A stretch of 64,000 nucleotides of DNA from Marivita cryptomonadis (GTDB taxonomy: Bacteria; Pseudomonadota; Alphaproteobacteria; Rhodobacterales; Rhodobacteraceae): the NCBI RefSeq assembly GCF_002115725.1, contig NZ_JFKD01000004.1, positions 62,001-126,000 of the forward strand. Reading direction: 5' to 3'. This document shows positions 45,097 to 54,188 of the stretch, one piece after another; the stretch's first letter is position 1, and every line of letters starts with the position of its first letter. The position numbers were made by a program, and so were the translations under genes. The notes beneath the pieces are model-generated. The model had not been told where the DNA came from. It worked only from the letters and a program-made list of their open reading frames with translations, and did no database searches.

Positions 45097-45974
45097 GTCG
45101 TCTCTCCATGCTGGGCGGCCCAGTGGCGGGCAATGTCGCGGCGTGGCGCAATCCAGACGCCGGGCTTGGCCGCGATATGGGCCAGAACTGTCTCCAACCC
45201 GCCGATGCGGGCCGGGCGGCCAATGATGCGCAGGTGCAGCCCGATGGACATCATCCGTGCAGCCGTTGCGCCCTCGGCATACAGCCGGTCGAACCCGGCG
45301 ATCACGTAGTCGGAGAAGTCCCGCGCCTGCACGAAGCCACCGCCGGGGGAAAAGCGCATGTCGTTGGTGTCAAACGCATAGGGCAGCACGACATGCGCCC
45401 CTTCCATATAGGGGATGTCGTCATCATAAGCGTTGCTGTCATAGGTGAAGCCCCCATGTTCAATCAGCAGCGCACGCGTGTGGGGCGACGTGGCGGAGCG
45501 CGTGTGCCAGCCGACCGGAGCGACGCCAGCAATCTCGGTCAGGGCAGCGTGGGTCTTGGCGATGACAGCGCGTTCCTTGTCTACATCCCAGCCGGCATGG
45601 GTTTCCCAGCGCCAGCCGTGGCAAGACACCTCGTGCCCACGTGAAACCGCATCGCGCATGAGCCACGGCGTGCGTTCAGCAGCGCGTCCGCAGGTCGAGA
45701 AGGTCGCCTTGACGCCATACGCGTCGAACGCGTCAGCAATCCGCTTGTAGCCTTGGCGCGGACCGTAGCCGAAGTGGCTTTCCATGCAGGGGTCCGGCGC
45801 GCCTTTGACCTCTTCGACGGATTCGTAGCGCGACTCGTTACGTTCATCCCCGTCACCAATGGACAGTTCCGCGCCTTCTTCGACATTGACGACGAACGAC
45901 ACGGCTAGCCTCGCGTCATCCGGCCAGCAGGGCGCGGGTTCTGCGCCGAAATATCCCTTCAGATCACGCCTCAT
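45093..45974 (-). CDS. Polysaccharide-deacetylase-fold protein, PuuE-like (allantoinase type), second copy
   Basis: This 293-residue protein has VNVEEGAELSIGDGDERNE and VSCHGWRWE, matching the PuuE signature; the end is IGLHLRIIGRPARIGGLE. It aligns along its length with the copy at 39938 but is clearly divergent. Two copies in one operon suggest two ring substrates or a two-subunit enzyme. It overlaps the amidase (ATGA) and the ABC permease. Confidence 0.82.
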   Translation of the reverse strand: MRRDLKGYFGAEPAPCWPDDARLAVSFVVNVEEGAELSIGDGDERNESRYESVEEVKGAPDPCMESHFGYGPRQGYKRIADAFDAYGVKATFSTCGRAAERTPWLMRDAVSRGHEVSCHGWRWETHAGWDVDKERAVIAKTHAALTEIAGVAPVGWHTRSATSPHTRALLIEHGGFTYDSNAYDDDIPYMEGAHVVLPYAFDTNDMRFSPGGGFVQARDFSDYVIAGFDRLYAEGATAARMMSIGLHLRIIGRPARIGGLETVLAHIAAKPGVWIAPRRDIARHWAAQHGETT

Positions 45975-46771
45975 CCCTGGATCATCCGGTTGAGGCCCAC
46001 GGTCCGTGCGCCGACCACTAGGGCGATCACCGCCATCAGGATCAGGCCAGACGACATGGCTGCCAAGGACGGGTCGGGCTGTTCCTCAAGATACTGCAGC
46101 ATCTTGATTGGCAGGGTCTTGTTGCGGGCGTCCGTCAGGAAGATCGAGATCGGGTAGTTGTCCATCGACGCCAGAAACGCGAACAGGCCGCCAGTCAGAT
46201 AGGCGGGGGCCAGATTGGGCACCAGCACCTTGAGAATGGCTTTGGGGTAAGACAACCCAAGGGTCCGCGCCGCATCCACAAGTGAGAAATCGAAGGCCGA
46301 CATCGACGCCAGAAGCGTGCGCATCACAAAGGGCAGGGTGATCACGATATGACCCAGCAGCAGCGACCAATAAGCATCGCGCAAACCGATCTCGCGGAAG
46401 AACTGCAAAAGCGCCACGCCGACGACCAACCCCGGCATCATGAGCGGGGACACCGTAAATGTGGCGATTGCCTCGCGTCCCCGAAACCGGCCCCGTGCGA
46501 CCGCAACGGCGGCAAGTGTGCCCAGCACCAAAGAAATCGCCGTCGAGACCACTGCTAGGTTGAGCGATAGGGTCACCGCCTCCCACAAGCCGGATCGTTC
46601 CTGCAGTGACCGATACCAGCGCAGCGACCATTCGGGTGGAGGCAGCGTGTAGACCGAAGACGACGTGAACGACGCGGCCACCGTGATCACGATGGGCAGC
46701 ATCAGGAACACCACGCAGCACAGCCCGATGGCCCAGCTGATCGCAAGAAACAGGCGGTCCGTCCCGGTCAT
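45971..46771 (-). CDS. ABC transporter permease, PotC-like
   Basis: This protein has 266 residues and six hydrophobic segments. The EAA loop is in LVDAARTLGLSYPKAILKVLVPN. ATG 46771 overlaps the stop of the preceding permease. It is the second inner-membrane subunit of a polyamine/opine-type importer together with genes 46768-49739. Confidence 0.88.
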   Translation of the reverse strand: MTGTDRLFLAISWAIGLCCVVFLMLPIVITVAASFTSSSVYTLPPPEWSLRWYRSLQERSGLWEAVTLSLNLAVVSTAISLVLGTLAAVAVARGRFRGREAIATFTVSPLMMPGLVVGVALLQFFREIGLRDAYWSLLLGHIVITLPFVMRTLLASMSAFDFSLVDAARTLGLSYPKAILKVLVPNLAPAYLTGGLFAFLASMDNYPISIFLTDARNKTLPIKMLQYLEEQPDPSLAAMSSGLILMAVIALVVGARTVGLNRMIQG

Positions 46772-47595
46772 GATCGTGCCCCCAGACGGTTGGCGAGCCA
46801 ACTTGACCCCAGCACGACCGAGATCGCGATGATCAGCAGGATGGAAGAGATCGTGGCGCCGAGTGCTTCGTTGCGAAGGTAGAGGAAGGACCGCGCGGTC
46901 AGCATCGACAGCGTTTGCTGCCGTTCGCCCACGATCAGCGATGGAATGACGTACATCGACACGGCGAGCGAAAAGACAAAGGCGCATCCCGCTACCACAC
47001 CCGGCAGGCTGAGCGGCAAGGTGACGTTGAAGAACCGGAATACGGGTGTCGCGCCAAGGGATGCCGCGGCCTCGGGCAGGCGCGTGTCCATCTGGCGCAG
47101 GACCGCATAGATCGGCAGCACCATGAAGGGTAGGAACACGTTGGCCGCGCCGATGATCAGCGCTGTTTCCGTGAACAGCATGCGGATGGGCGTGTCGACG
47201 ATACCCAGAGACATCAAAATGTCGTTCAGTACCCCGCGCGTGCGAAATATGATCGACCACGCAAAGGCCTTGACCACAACGCCGACCGACATCGGCAGAA
47301 CCATCGCGACAAGGAAGATCGACAACCAGATCCCGTTGGCTCGCGACATTGCGATCGCGGTCGGGTAGGCGATGAGCAAAGCTACGATCGTCGTCAAAGC
47401 GGCGACGCGCAAGGTCCGCCAAAGCACCGACATGTTGTACTCATCGGTGAAGAACAGGCGGTATTCCTCAAGCGAGAACTGACCGTCAATCTGAAACGAC
47501 TTGAGCAGCAGCATGAACAGCGGCAGGGCAAAGATCACCGCAAGAAAGGTGAGCCCCGGCAGGGCCAGCAGCCCGATATGTTCCAGCCGCCGCAT
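46768..47595 (-). CDS. ABC transporter permease, PotB-like
   Basis: This protein has 275 residues with several hydrophobic segments (HIGLLALPGLTFLAVIFALP). The EAA-type loop is in PEAAASLGATPVFRFFNVTLP. The start at 47595 touches the ATPase stop (TGATG). It forms the channel with the permease at 45971. Confidence 0.88.
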   Translation of the reverse strand: MRRLEHIGLLALPGLTFLAVIFALPLFMLLLKSFQIDGQFSLEEYRLFFTDEYNMSVLWRTLRVAALTTIVALLIAYPTAIAMSRANGIWLSIFLVAMVLPMSVGVVVKAFAWSIIFRTRGVLNDILMSLGIVDTPIRMLFTETALIIGAANVFLPFMVLPIYAVLRQMDTRLPEAAASLGATPVFRFFNVTLPLSLPGVVAGCAFVFSLAVSMYVIPSLIVGERQQTLSMLTARSFLYLRNEALGATISSILLIIAISVVLGSSWLANRLGARS

Positions 47596-48680
47596 CAGCG
47601 TGGCGCCTCGTAGACCAGAGTGTCTTTGACCGACCAGCCAAAGGTCACGTCCTGTCCGCGGGTCAGGTTGGTCTGGATGCCCGGCACTTCGCACAGAAGG
47701 CGATCCTCGGGGTGGCTTGCGCCGTGCAATTGGGTCTTTGCCCCCAACACCATCGCATCAGCCAGCGTAACCTTGATTGTGTTTTCTCCGGCAACGGGCG
47801 TGATCAGTTCCGGGCGGACGCCGACGGTCACCTCGGTGCCGACTCCGTAATCCCCTTGGGCCAGAACCATGCCGTTTGCAGTGTCGATTTGCATCACCGG
47901 GCCATCGGTCTTGCTGACCCGTCCGCGCATGCGCGTCGACAGGCCGACAAAGTCCATCACGAAGGACGAACGTGGCCGGGCGTAGAGTTCAGACGGTGTG
48001 GCGAATTGCTCGATCTGGCCCGAATTCATGACTGCGATACGATCGGAGACACCCATTGCTTCTTCCTGATCGTGGGTGACAAAAATCGCTGTCATTCCCC
48101 GGTCGCGCAGCAGGGACTTGAGTTCGACCTGCATGGTTTCGCGCAGCTTGCGGTCGAGCGCGGAAAACGGTTCATCCAAGAGCAACAGCACCGGATCGAC
48201 CACCAGCGCGCGGGCGACCGCCACGCGTTGTTGCTGACCACCGGATAGAGCAGCCACTGGACGATCCGCAAAGTCGCGCATCCGCACCAATTGCAGCGCC
48301 TCGCTGACTTTTGGGGCGATGTCACCTTTAGGAACGCTGCGCGCCCGCAAGCCGAAAGCAACGTTTTCTGCCACGGTAAGGTGCGGGAACAGCGCATAGC
48401 TTTGGAACACCACCGAGATATTCCGGCGATGTGCCGGCACCCGCGTGATCGCGCGCCCGTCCAGAAGGATGTCGCCCGCATCGGCCGAGGTCAGACCTGC
48501 GATGATGCGGAGCAATGTGGTTTTGCCGCAGCCGGACGGGCCGAGAAGAGACACGAGTTCTCCTCTCGCCACGCGGAAGTCCATGTCGGACATCACGGTG
48601 GTTCCCTTGAACGCCTTGCCCACACCGACAACGTCGAGATAGGCGCGTTTGTCCGGCTCCGTCCCTGCGGAGCCCTGCAT
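47595..48680 (-). CDS. ABC transporter ATP-binding protein, PotA-like
   Basis: This 361-residue ATPase has Walker A GPSGCGKTT, signature LSGGQQQRVAVARAL, Walker B LLLLDEPFSALD and a C-terminal TOBE-type domain from about residue 280 (TVGVRPELI). The start lies 3 bp after the binding-protein stop. It energises the PotBC-like permeases. Confidence 0.9.
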   Translation of the reverse strand: MQGSAGTEPDKRAYLDVVGVGKAFKGTTVMSDMDFRVARGELVSLLGPSGCGKTTLLRIIAGLTSADAGDILLDGRAITRVPAHRRNISVVFQSYALFPHLTVAENVAFGLRARSVPKGDIAPKVSEALQLVRMRDFADRPVAALSGGQQQRVAVARALVVDPVLLLLDEPFSALDRKLRETMQVELKSLLRDRGMTAIFVTHDQEEAMGVSDRIAVMNSGQIEQFATPSELYARPRSSFVMDFVGLSTRMRGRVSKTDGPVMQIDTANGMVLAQGDYGVGTEVTVGVRPELITPVAGENTIKVTLADAMVLGAKTQLHGASHPEDRLLCEVPGIQTNLTRGQDVTFGWSVKDTLVYEAPR

Positions 48681-48683
48681 GGA

Positions 48684-49739
48684 TCAGATGGCCATCAGCT
48701 TGTCGAACCGTTCGATCCAGTCTCGACGGTTGGCGGCGACGAAGGCCCAGTCGGGCGAATAGATCGGCACCCCGTCCGGGATGATCGCACCGGCGGTAAC
48801 AGTCGTGTTGGCCGGGACGGAGGAGGCAAAATCGGCAATTGCCGACTGCATGTCCGAGCCAAGCATCTCGTTGACATAGGCCTGCGCCAGTTCAGGGTTC
48901 GGCCCGCCTTTGACAAGGCAAATACCTGATGGCATTGCGAAAATCCCCTCGGACGGCGCGGCAAGGTCGACTGGTACACCCTCGTTCTTGCGCGGCAACG
49001 CATAGGACGAGAAATTGCCTGCCAGCATGGTGATTTCACCCTGCTCAAGCAGGTTGAAGGCCTGACTCATCGTTGTGTAGACGGACAGCAGGTTCGGTTT
49101 CAGCTCTTCCAGCTTGGCAAAGGCCGCGTCGATTTCGTACTGCGCTTCAGAGAATGGTTTGCCAGAGCCGAGCATGGCAGCGGCGAACAGCGTCCACATG
49201 CCTTCGGTGTTTTGCAGCGACGGGATAATCAGCTGTCCCTTTGCCTCGGGCGACCAAAGCGTGGTCCAAGACGGCACGCCATCCGGCGCGAATTCGGTGT
49301 TGTAGGCAACACCTGCCCAAGGCTGCACGTAGTTGCACCACATGCCATCCATGTGCACTGCGTCCGGGCGCAGGTCGGTCATGTTCGGAACCGCATCGGC
49401 AGTGATCGGTGTCAGCAAATCGGCCTCGACCGCTTGGATCATCACCGGGTCGTCCATCTGGACCACCGACAGATAGGGCGCGTCCTTGTTCGATGACATC
49501 TTTTCAAGGTTCACCGACGATTTGGTGCCCTCAAACAGGATGTCCGCACCGATGGTCGACTTCATGTGCGGGATGACAATCTCTTCCATCCATGCGGTGT
49601 GCGATCCGGCGCATCCGATCACAAGCTCAGAGCTTTGCGCCCGCAGCAGAGCTGGTGTTGCCAGCGTCCCGAGCGCGGCATAGGCAGAGCCTTTCAGGAC
49701 AGACCGGCGGGATAGGTCGCCCATGGTTCTTTTCGTCAT
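48684..49739 (-). CDS. ABC transporter substrate-binding protein, PotD-like, Tat-exported
   Basis: This protein has 351 residues from ATG 49739, which has GGGGGA 7 nt upstream; an in-frame ATG 15 nt earlier is less well placed. The N-terminus carries a twin-arginine signal (SRRSVLKGSAYAALGTLATP, cleavage near LRAQ). The fold is extracellular-solute-binding family 1 or PotD (YNTEFAPDGVPSWTTLWSPE). It is the first gene of the long operon and follows an 18-bp palindrome. The ligand is unknown; the operon favours an N-rich heterocycle, ureide or carbamoyl amino acid. Confidence 0.87.
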   Translation of the reverse strand: MTKRTMGDLSRRSVLKGSAYAALGTLATPALLRAQSSELVIGCAGSHTAWMEEIVIPHMKSTIGADILFEGTKSSVNLEKMSSNKDAPYLSVVQMDDPVMIQAVEADLLTPITADAVPNMTDLRPDAVHMDGMWCNYVQPWAGVAYNTEFAPDGVPSWTTLWSPEAKGQLIIPSLQNTEGMWTLFAAAMLGSGKPFSEAQYEIDAAFAKLEELKPNLLSVYTTMSQAFNLLEQGEITMLAGNFSSYALPRKNEGVPVDLAAPSEGIFAMPSGICLVKGGPNPELAQAYVNEMLGSDMQSAIADFASSVPANTTVTAGAIIPDGVPIYSPDWAFVAANRRDWIERFDKLMAI

Positions 49740-49776
49740 CTTCAAATCCCCCATCAGGATGTTTCAGTTCCACATA

Positions 49777-49794
49777 AAAATGGCATGCCATTTT
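49777..49794. promoter_or_regulatory. 18-bp perfect palindrome, probable GntR operator
   Basis: AAAATGGCATGCCATTTT lies 37 bp upstream of the ABC binding-protein start and about 100 bp downstream of the GntR stop. TGGCATGCCA cores are typical of FadR/FCD-class GntR sites. It is well placed to control the operon running from 49739 to 35772. Confidence 0.8.
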
Positions 49795-49896
49795 GGGGGA
49801 GTCATATTTTTAAGGGGAAATCGTGCGGTAAATCTCGGTTTTGCCTCATGTTTGAGCGAATGAGCAGGGTGGGGGGAATAATTGTGCTGGGTGGAA

Positions 49897-50622
49897 TCAA
49901 CCCGGGTTCCGGTCGCCCTGGCGGACCAAAACCTCGGCCAGCGTTTCACCCGTATGCAACAGGTGAGTCTTCCATATTTTGGCGGCTGCCAAAGGATCGC
50001 GCGACCGAAAAGCCTGCATCAGAGTTTCATGTTCGCCGACGGCTTGTTCTAACCGTTCGGGGTTCATGATCGCCATATAACGGCCACGCCGCGCGCGGGC
50101 GATCAGACGGTTATGCGTCGCGATCACAATGGGGTTTCCGCAGCTTGTCACGATGAAATCATGGATCAGCGTGTTGGTATCGAAATAGTTGCTGATCCGG
50201 TCCGACTGAAACTGTTCGAGCATGGTGCCATGCAAGTCTTCCAGCTTTTGAAGGCTGTCGGGTGTGATGGTTTCCGCAAGCCGTTCGGCGGCGAGGCTTT
50301 CAAGACTTGAGATCACATCAAACAGGTGCAGCGCTTCATCGGGGCCAAAGACCGACACCAAAGCGCCGCGATGCAGCGTGATTTCGATCAAACCATCCGC
50401 TTCCAGCAGCTTCAGCGCCTCGCGCACTGGCGTTCTTGAAACGTCCAACTCTGCCGATAAGCGCCGTTCCACCAAACGATCCAAAGGCGCAAGGTCGCCT
50501 TTGACGATCCGGTCTCGCAGGATCGAGGCGACACGTTCCGCCGCGGCCTTGGAGGTTTCCGAAAGGGTTTGCATATTGGCGCGCCGGTACACTTTTGGTT
50601 GAGCAAGAGTGCGTTCGGTCAT
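49897..50622 (-). CDS. GntR-family regulator (FCD/FadR class)
   Basis: This protein has 241 residues from ATG 50622; a TTG start at 50646 is possible. The winged helix-turn-helix spans about residues 25-90 (LDVSRTPVREALKLLEADGL), followed by the all-helical FCD ligand domain with metal-site His residues (DTNTLIHDFIV, GEHETLMQAF). It lies 52 bp after the amidohydrolase on the same strand and just before the palindrome of the ABC operon, so it probably senses an intermediate of the ureide pathway and controls both operons. Confidence 0.88.
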   Translation of the reverse strand: MTERTLAQPKVYRRANMQTLSETSKAAAERVASILRDRIVKGDLAPLDRLVERRLSAELDVSRTPVREALKLLEADGLIEITLHRGALVSVFGPDEALHLFDVISSLESLAAERLAETITPDSLQKLEDLHGTMLEQFQSDRISNYFDTNTLIHDFIVTSCGNPIVIATHNRLIARARRGRYMAIMNPERLEQAVGEHETLMQAFRSRDPLAAAKIWKTHLLHTGETLAEVLVRQGDRNPG

Positions 50623-50674
50623 GCCGCTAACGCGGCGGAAGGTCAATCGCCGTTACATCGGTGACGAACTGGAG

Positions 50675-52216
50675 TTATCGGCGAGATGACGCTTTGTAAA
50701 AGGGTGTCCGGTCTGCAGTGTTCTGAAGGTAGTCGTCGTAAAACGCCCGAACCGTCGGAAACACGGCTTCGCGTAATTCATGGCGGTGCAGTTCATCCGC
50801 GTCACGTGGCGCCGCAAGCGCTTCGGCGATCCGAGCCAGAATGGCGTCGCGATCCACCCGCGTGAAGCATCCGTCTTGGTAAACCACCTCACCTTCGATG
50901 ATCACCGTATCAACGTCTTTCGATTTCGCTCGGTGGATCAGGGCGACCATCGGCGCGATGTCCGGATCCTGATAGGGGAAGGTGGCCTTGTCGTAATCCA
51001 GGATAACCGCATCCATCCGGCAGCCGGGTTCCAACTGACCGATTTCAGTTCCAAACGCGGTGGTGCGCGCGCCGTGTTCGGTTCCCATCCGCAGCACGTC
51101 ACCCGCCGAGGGCACATCCGACGGGTCGATGCCGGGGGTGCGGTGCAGGTTCAGAACCATGCGCATCTCTTGCAACATATCGCGGTCATCGTTGATCCCG
51201 GCTTCGTCGATGCCCATGCCAACGGTCATGCCGCGATTGACCAGTTCCATCAGAGGCAACGCGCCTGACCGCAGCCGCAGATTGGACGAGCAGTTGTGAC
51301 AGATACAGGTGCCGGTCCCGGCGCAAATCTCGATGTCTTCTTCGGTCATCCAGACGCCATGGCCGATGGTCATATGCGGACCCAACATCCCCAGCTTTTC
51401 CAGATGCCGCACGGCAGTCGTGCCGGTGCGGCGGTAGGCGTATTCTTTCTGGTAGGCTGTTTCGAGCAGATGGATGTGCATCGGCACATTGGCGGCAACG
51501 GATTTTTCCTGCAACGCCAACAGCCCGTCATCGGTCATCCAATGCAGGTTGGCCGGGGCCAATTGCACCCGCGCGCGGCGGGAAGTTTTGGTTTCGGTCA
51601 ACCGGTCGAACAGCGTCAGGAAATCCTCGAACGGCATGGTCAGCCGTTGCAGATGCGCCGCCATTGCTTTGCCAATTTCTGGCGGCAGGCGGTCACAGAA
51701 AGCGGCATCGTCTTCGTAGACAAATCGGTTCTGTTCGCGCACGCCGTAGCAGTAGGACACCCGCATCCCGATGTCGTCATAGGCCTCGATCACGCGGCTG
51801 GCCGATCCGACCACCGCATCCAGATCGCCCACGGCCCAGCCTTGGATATGCTGCACCGTGGTCACACCGGACGAGATCATCTCGAATGCGGAATAAAGCG
51901 TGTCGAGATAGGGATCGACCTTACGAATGGCGAGCCGCGCTGCAAACCAAAGTTCAAGCGGGGAATCCGGGGCACCCAGTTGCAGTGGTGTCAGCCCGAC
52001 ATGGTGATGCGCGTTGATCAGGCCGGGCATGATCAGGTGATGGGAATACTCCTCAACCCGCGCGTCGGGAAAGGCGGCCACGATCTCAGCTTTTGGCGCA
52101 ACGGCGCGGATCACTCCGTCTTCAAACGCGATGGCGGCATCGTCGATCATCTGGATCTCGCCATCTTCGGAGATGCCGGTGACGACCCATCTGGCTGTGA
52201 CGACCCGCACACTCAC
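50675..52216 (-). CDS. Amidohydrolase-superfamily deaminase/hydrolase (AtzA/TrzN, 8-oxoguanine-deaminase type)
   Basis: This protein has 513 residues from GTG 52216, which overlaps the racemase stop (GTGA). Metal ligands are visible in GLINAHHHVGL, MHIHLLET, IGHGVWM and GIDEAGIND. The family deaminates or dechlorinates N-heterocycles such as triazines, cytosine, guanine and 8-oxoguanine. An upstream in-frame extension looks non-coding. In this operon it probably removes an amino group from a purine or pyrimidine-like ring before the hydantoin-type steps. Confidence 0.85.
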   Translation of the reverse strand: MSVRVVTARWVVTGISEDGEIQMIDDAAIAFEDGVIRAVAPKAEIVAAFPDARVEEYSHHLIMPGLINAHHHVGLTPLQLGAPDSPLELWFAARLAIRKVDPYLDTLYSAFEMISSGVTTVQHIQGWAVGDLDAVVGSASRVIEAYDDIGMRVSYCYGVREQNRFVYEDDAAFCDRLPPEIGKAMAAHLQRLTMPFEDFLTLFDRLTETKTSRRARVQLAPANLHWMTDDGLLALQEKSVAANVPMHIHLLETAYQKEYAYRRTGTTAVRHLEKLGMLGPHMTIGHGVWMTEEDIEICAGTGTCICHNCSSNLRLRSGALPLMELVNRGMTVGMGIDEAGINDDRDMLQEMRMVLNLHRTPGIDPSDVPSAGDVLRMGTEHGARTTAFGTEIGQLEPGCRMDAVILDYDKATFPYQDPDIAPMVALIHRAKSKDVDTVIIEGEVVYQDGCFTRVDRDAILARIAEALAAPRDADELHRHELREAVFPTVRAFYDDYLQNTADRTPFYKASSRR

Positions 52217-52899
52217 GGCAGCACGCCGCCTGTTTTTGAAAGCGGGGTGGCGGCAGTGATGCGCAGGCGGATGTGGCGAAGCGCCTCGACTGTGCCGTCG
52301 ATGATCGGCACATCGCACAGCGGCGCAATCCGCGCAGCAAGTCCGGCCAAAGGACCACCGCCCATGACAATCGCATTTGCGCCATCACGTTCGCAGGCGT
52401 GGCACAGATCGACCAGCTCCTTGAACAGGGCGTCGGCCACGTCAGCGGGATCGCCCTCAATGGCTTCGGGATGCGCCGCAACCCCGATCAACTGGTCACC
52501 GACGCCATGCTCAAAGGCCTTGTCCCGAAGTGGTGGCGCGACTTCAGGCGCAAAGGTCACGATGGCGAACGGCCCTCCGATCCCGCGCACGGTTTCGAAC
52601 GCGGCCTCGGCGATCCCGATCACGGGGATATCCGGCCAAAGCGCGCGAACAGCCTCTGCGCCAGTGTCACCAAACGACGCCAGAACAATTGCGTCCGGTA
52701 GTTCAGGCTGGCTCCGAATGGTCTCGACCACACCGCGCGCGGCTTCTTCCCCATCCTCGGGTGTCACAATCAGTTCAGGGCCGAACGCCGCCGAAAAGGT
52801 CGTCACCCGATCTCCGGGTTGCGCGGCACTTTGCGCCGCTTGTGCGATGCGGTCGGTGATGCCCCGCGATGTGTTCGGATTGACGACAAGCAAGCGCAT
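52213..52899 (-). CDS. Asp/Glu/hydantoin racemase-family protein lacking catalytic cysteines (second)
   Basis: This 228-residue protein starts MRLLVVNPNTSRGITDRIAQ. The expected catalytic Cys before FGDTG is Ser75 (LASFGDTG) and the second Cys is missing from IVMGGGPLAGL. It is paralogous to the protein at 43019, which carries matching losses. It overlaps the TRAP large-permease stop by one base and the amidohydrolase start. Confidence 0.82.
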   Translation of the reverse strand: MRLLVVNPNTSRGITDRIAQAAQSAAQPGDRVTTFSAAFGPELIVTPEDGEEAARGVVETIRSQPELPDAIVLASFGDTGAEAVRALWPDIPVIGIAEAAFETVRGIGGPFAIVTFAPEVAPPLRDKAFEHGVGDQLIGVAAHPEAIEGDPADVADALFKELVDLCHACERDGANAIVMGGGPLAGLAARIAPLCDVPIIDGTVEALRHIRLRITAATPLSKTGGVLP

Positions 52900-54188
52900 C
52901 AGACCAGCACCGATGGCAACCAGAGCGAAATCGCCGGGAACAGGTTGACGAGGATCAGCGCGATCAGCATGGCCCCGATAAAGGCCAGCATCGACGGGAT
53001 GATCTTGGCAATCGAGATCTTGGCGATGGCGCAGGTGATGAGAACCACAGATGCAACCGGCGGCGTCTGCTGTCCGATGCCCAGATTGATCGTTAGGATC
53101 AGACCGAAATGCACTCGGTCGATGCCCAATTGATCGGCCAGCGGCAGGAAAATCGGCACCAGCATCAGGATTGCCGGTGTGCCATGAATGATCGTGCCCG
53201 CCAGCAGGAAGAACACGTTGATCGCCAGCAAAACCACCCAGTAATTGTCTGAAATCCCGAGGATCGCCTGTGCGATGTCCTGCGGGATGCGCTGGTTGGT
53301 CAGATACCAGCCCAGCAGGGTTGAGGTCGCCACGATGAACATCAGCATCGCCGACCGCTTGCCAGCGACACGCAGCGTGTCGATCAACGTGCCCAGCTTG
53401 ACCGTCCGGTAGACCAGTGCGGCCAGGACGATTGACCAGAAGGCCGCGATGGCTCCGGCCTCTGTCGCTGTGAAGATACCGCCAAGGATGCCGACAAGGA
53501 TCAGGATCGGAAGGGTCAGCGGGATTGCCGCGTCCTTGCCAGTTTCGGCAACCCGCTTGAGAGAGAACTCCCCTTCGGTCGGATAGCCGCGCTTGACCGA
53601 GATGAAATAGGCTGTCGCCATCAGAAGGGCACAGACCATGATCCCCGGCAGAATGCCTGCCGCGAACAGCTCGGCGATCGAGGCGTTGGCCACATAGGCG
53701 TAGAGGATCAGGTTCAGCGACGGTGGCACAATGATCGCCATCGTGGCCGAGGTCGAAGTGACGGCTGCGGCAAATGCCGCCGGATAGCCGCGCTTGCGCA
53801 TCTGGGGGATCATCACCGATCCGATTGCGGCGGCGTCCGAAGTGGCAGTGCCCGAAATCTCGGAAAAGAAGAGCGATGTCAGGATGTTGACATGTGCGAG
53901 GCCACCCCGGATGTGCCCGACAAGTGACGATGCAAAGGCGATCAGCTTTTCAGCGATCTTGCCTTGGTTCATGATTTCGCCCGCGATCATGAACAGCAAG
54001 GCGGCCACGAGCAGGTAATTGTTTGCCCCGCCAAACGGGATCAAGCCGATGATCTGCGGCACCACTGCCGGGTCGAGCAGGATCATCGTCGCCGCCGTGA
54101 CGCCCAGCACAAAGGCAATGGGCAGTCCTGCGATCAGCAGCGCGACTAGCAGAATGAGGATCATCCAACCGGGGTCAAGAAACATCAT
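52899..54188 (-). CDS. TRAP transporter large permease (DctM family)
   Basis: This 429-residue membrane protein has the family words FFSEISGTATSDAAAIGSVM and MAIIVPPSLNLILYAY, with about twelve hydrophobic segments. It is the second TRAP system of the ureide region, coupled to the small permease upstream and a racemase-like gene downstream. Confidence 0.9.
   Translation of the reverse strand: MMFLDPGWMILILLVALLIAGLPIAFVLGVTAATMILLDPAVVPQIIGLIPFGGANNYLLVAALLFMIAGEIMNQGKIAEKLIAFASSLVGHIRGGLAHVNILTSLFFSEISGTATSDAAAIGSVMIPQMRKRGYPAAFAAAVTSTSATMAIIVPPSLNLILYAYVANASIAELFAAGILPGIMVCALLMATAYFISVKRGYPTEGEFSLKRVAETGKDAAIPLTLPILILVGILGGIFTATEAGAIAAFWSIVLAALVYRTVKLGTLIDTLRVAGKRSAMLMFIVATSTLLGWYLTNQRIPQDIAQAILGISDNYWVVLLAINVFFLLAGTIIHGTPAILMLVPIFLPLADQLGIDRVHFGLILTINLGIGQQTPPVASVVLITCAIAKISIAKIIPSMLAFIGAMLIALILVNLFPAISLWLPSVLV

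Noticed and set aside
51296..52948. Plus-strand open frame of 550 codons opposite the amidohydrolase
   Set aside because: It is a shadow of the minus-strand amidohydrolase and racemase genes, which show metal ligands and overlapping starts and stops.
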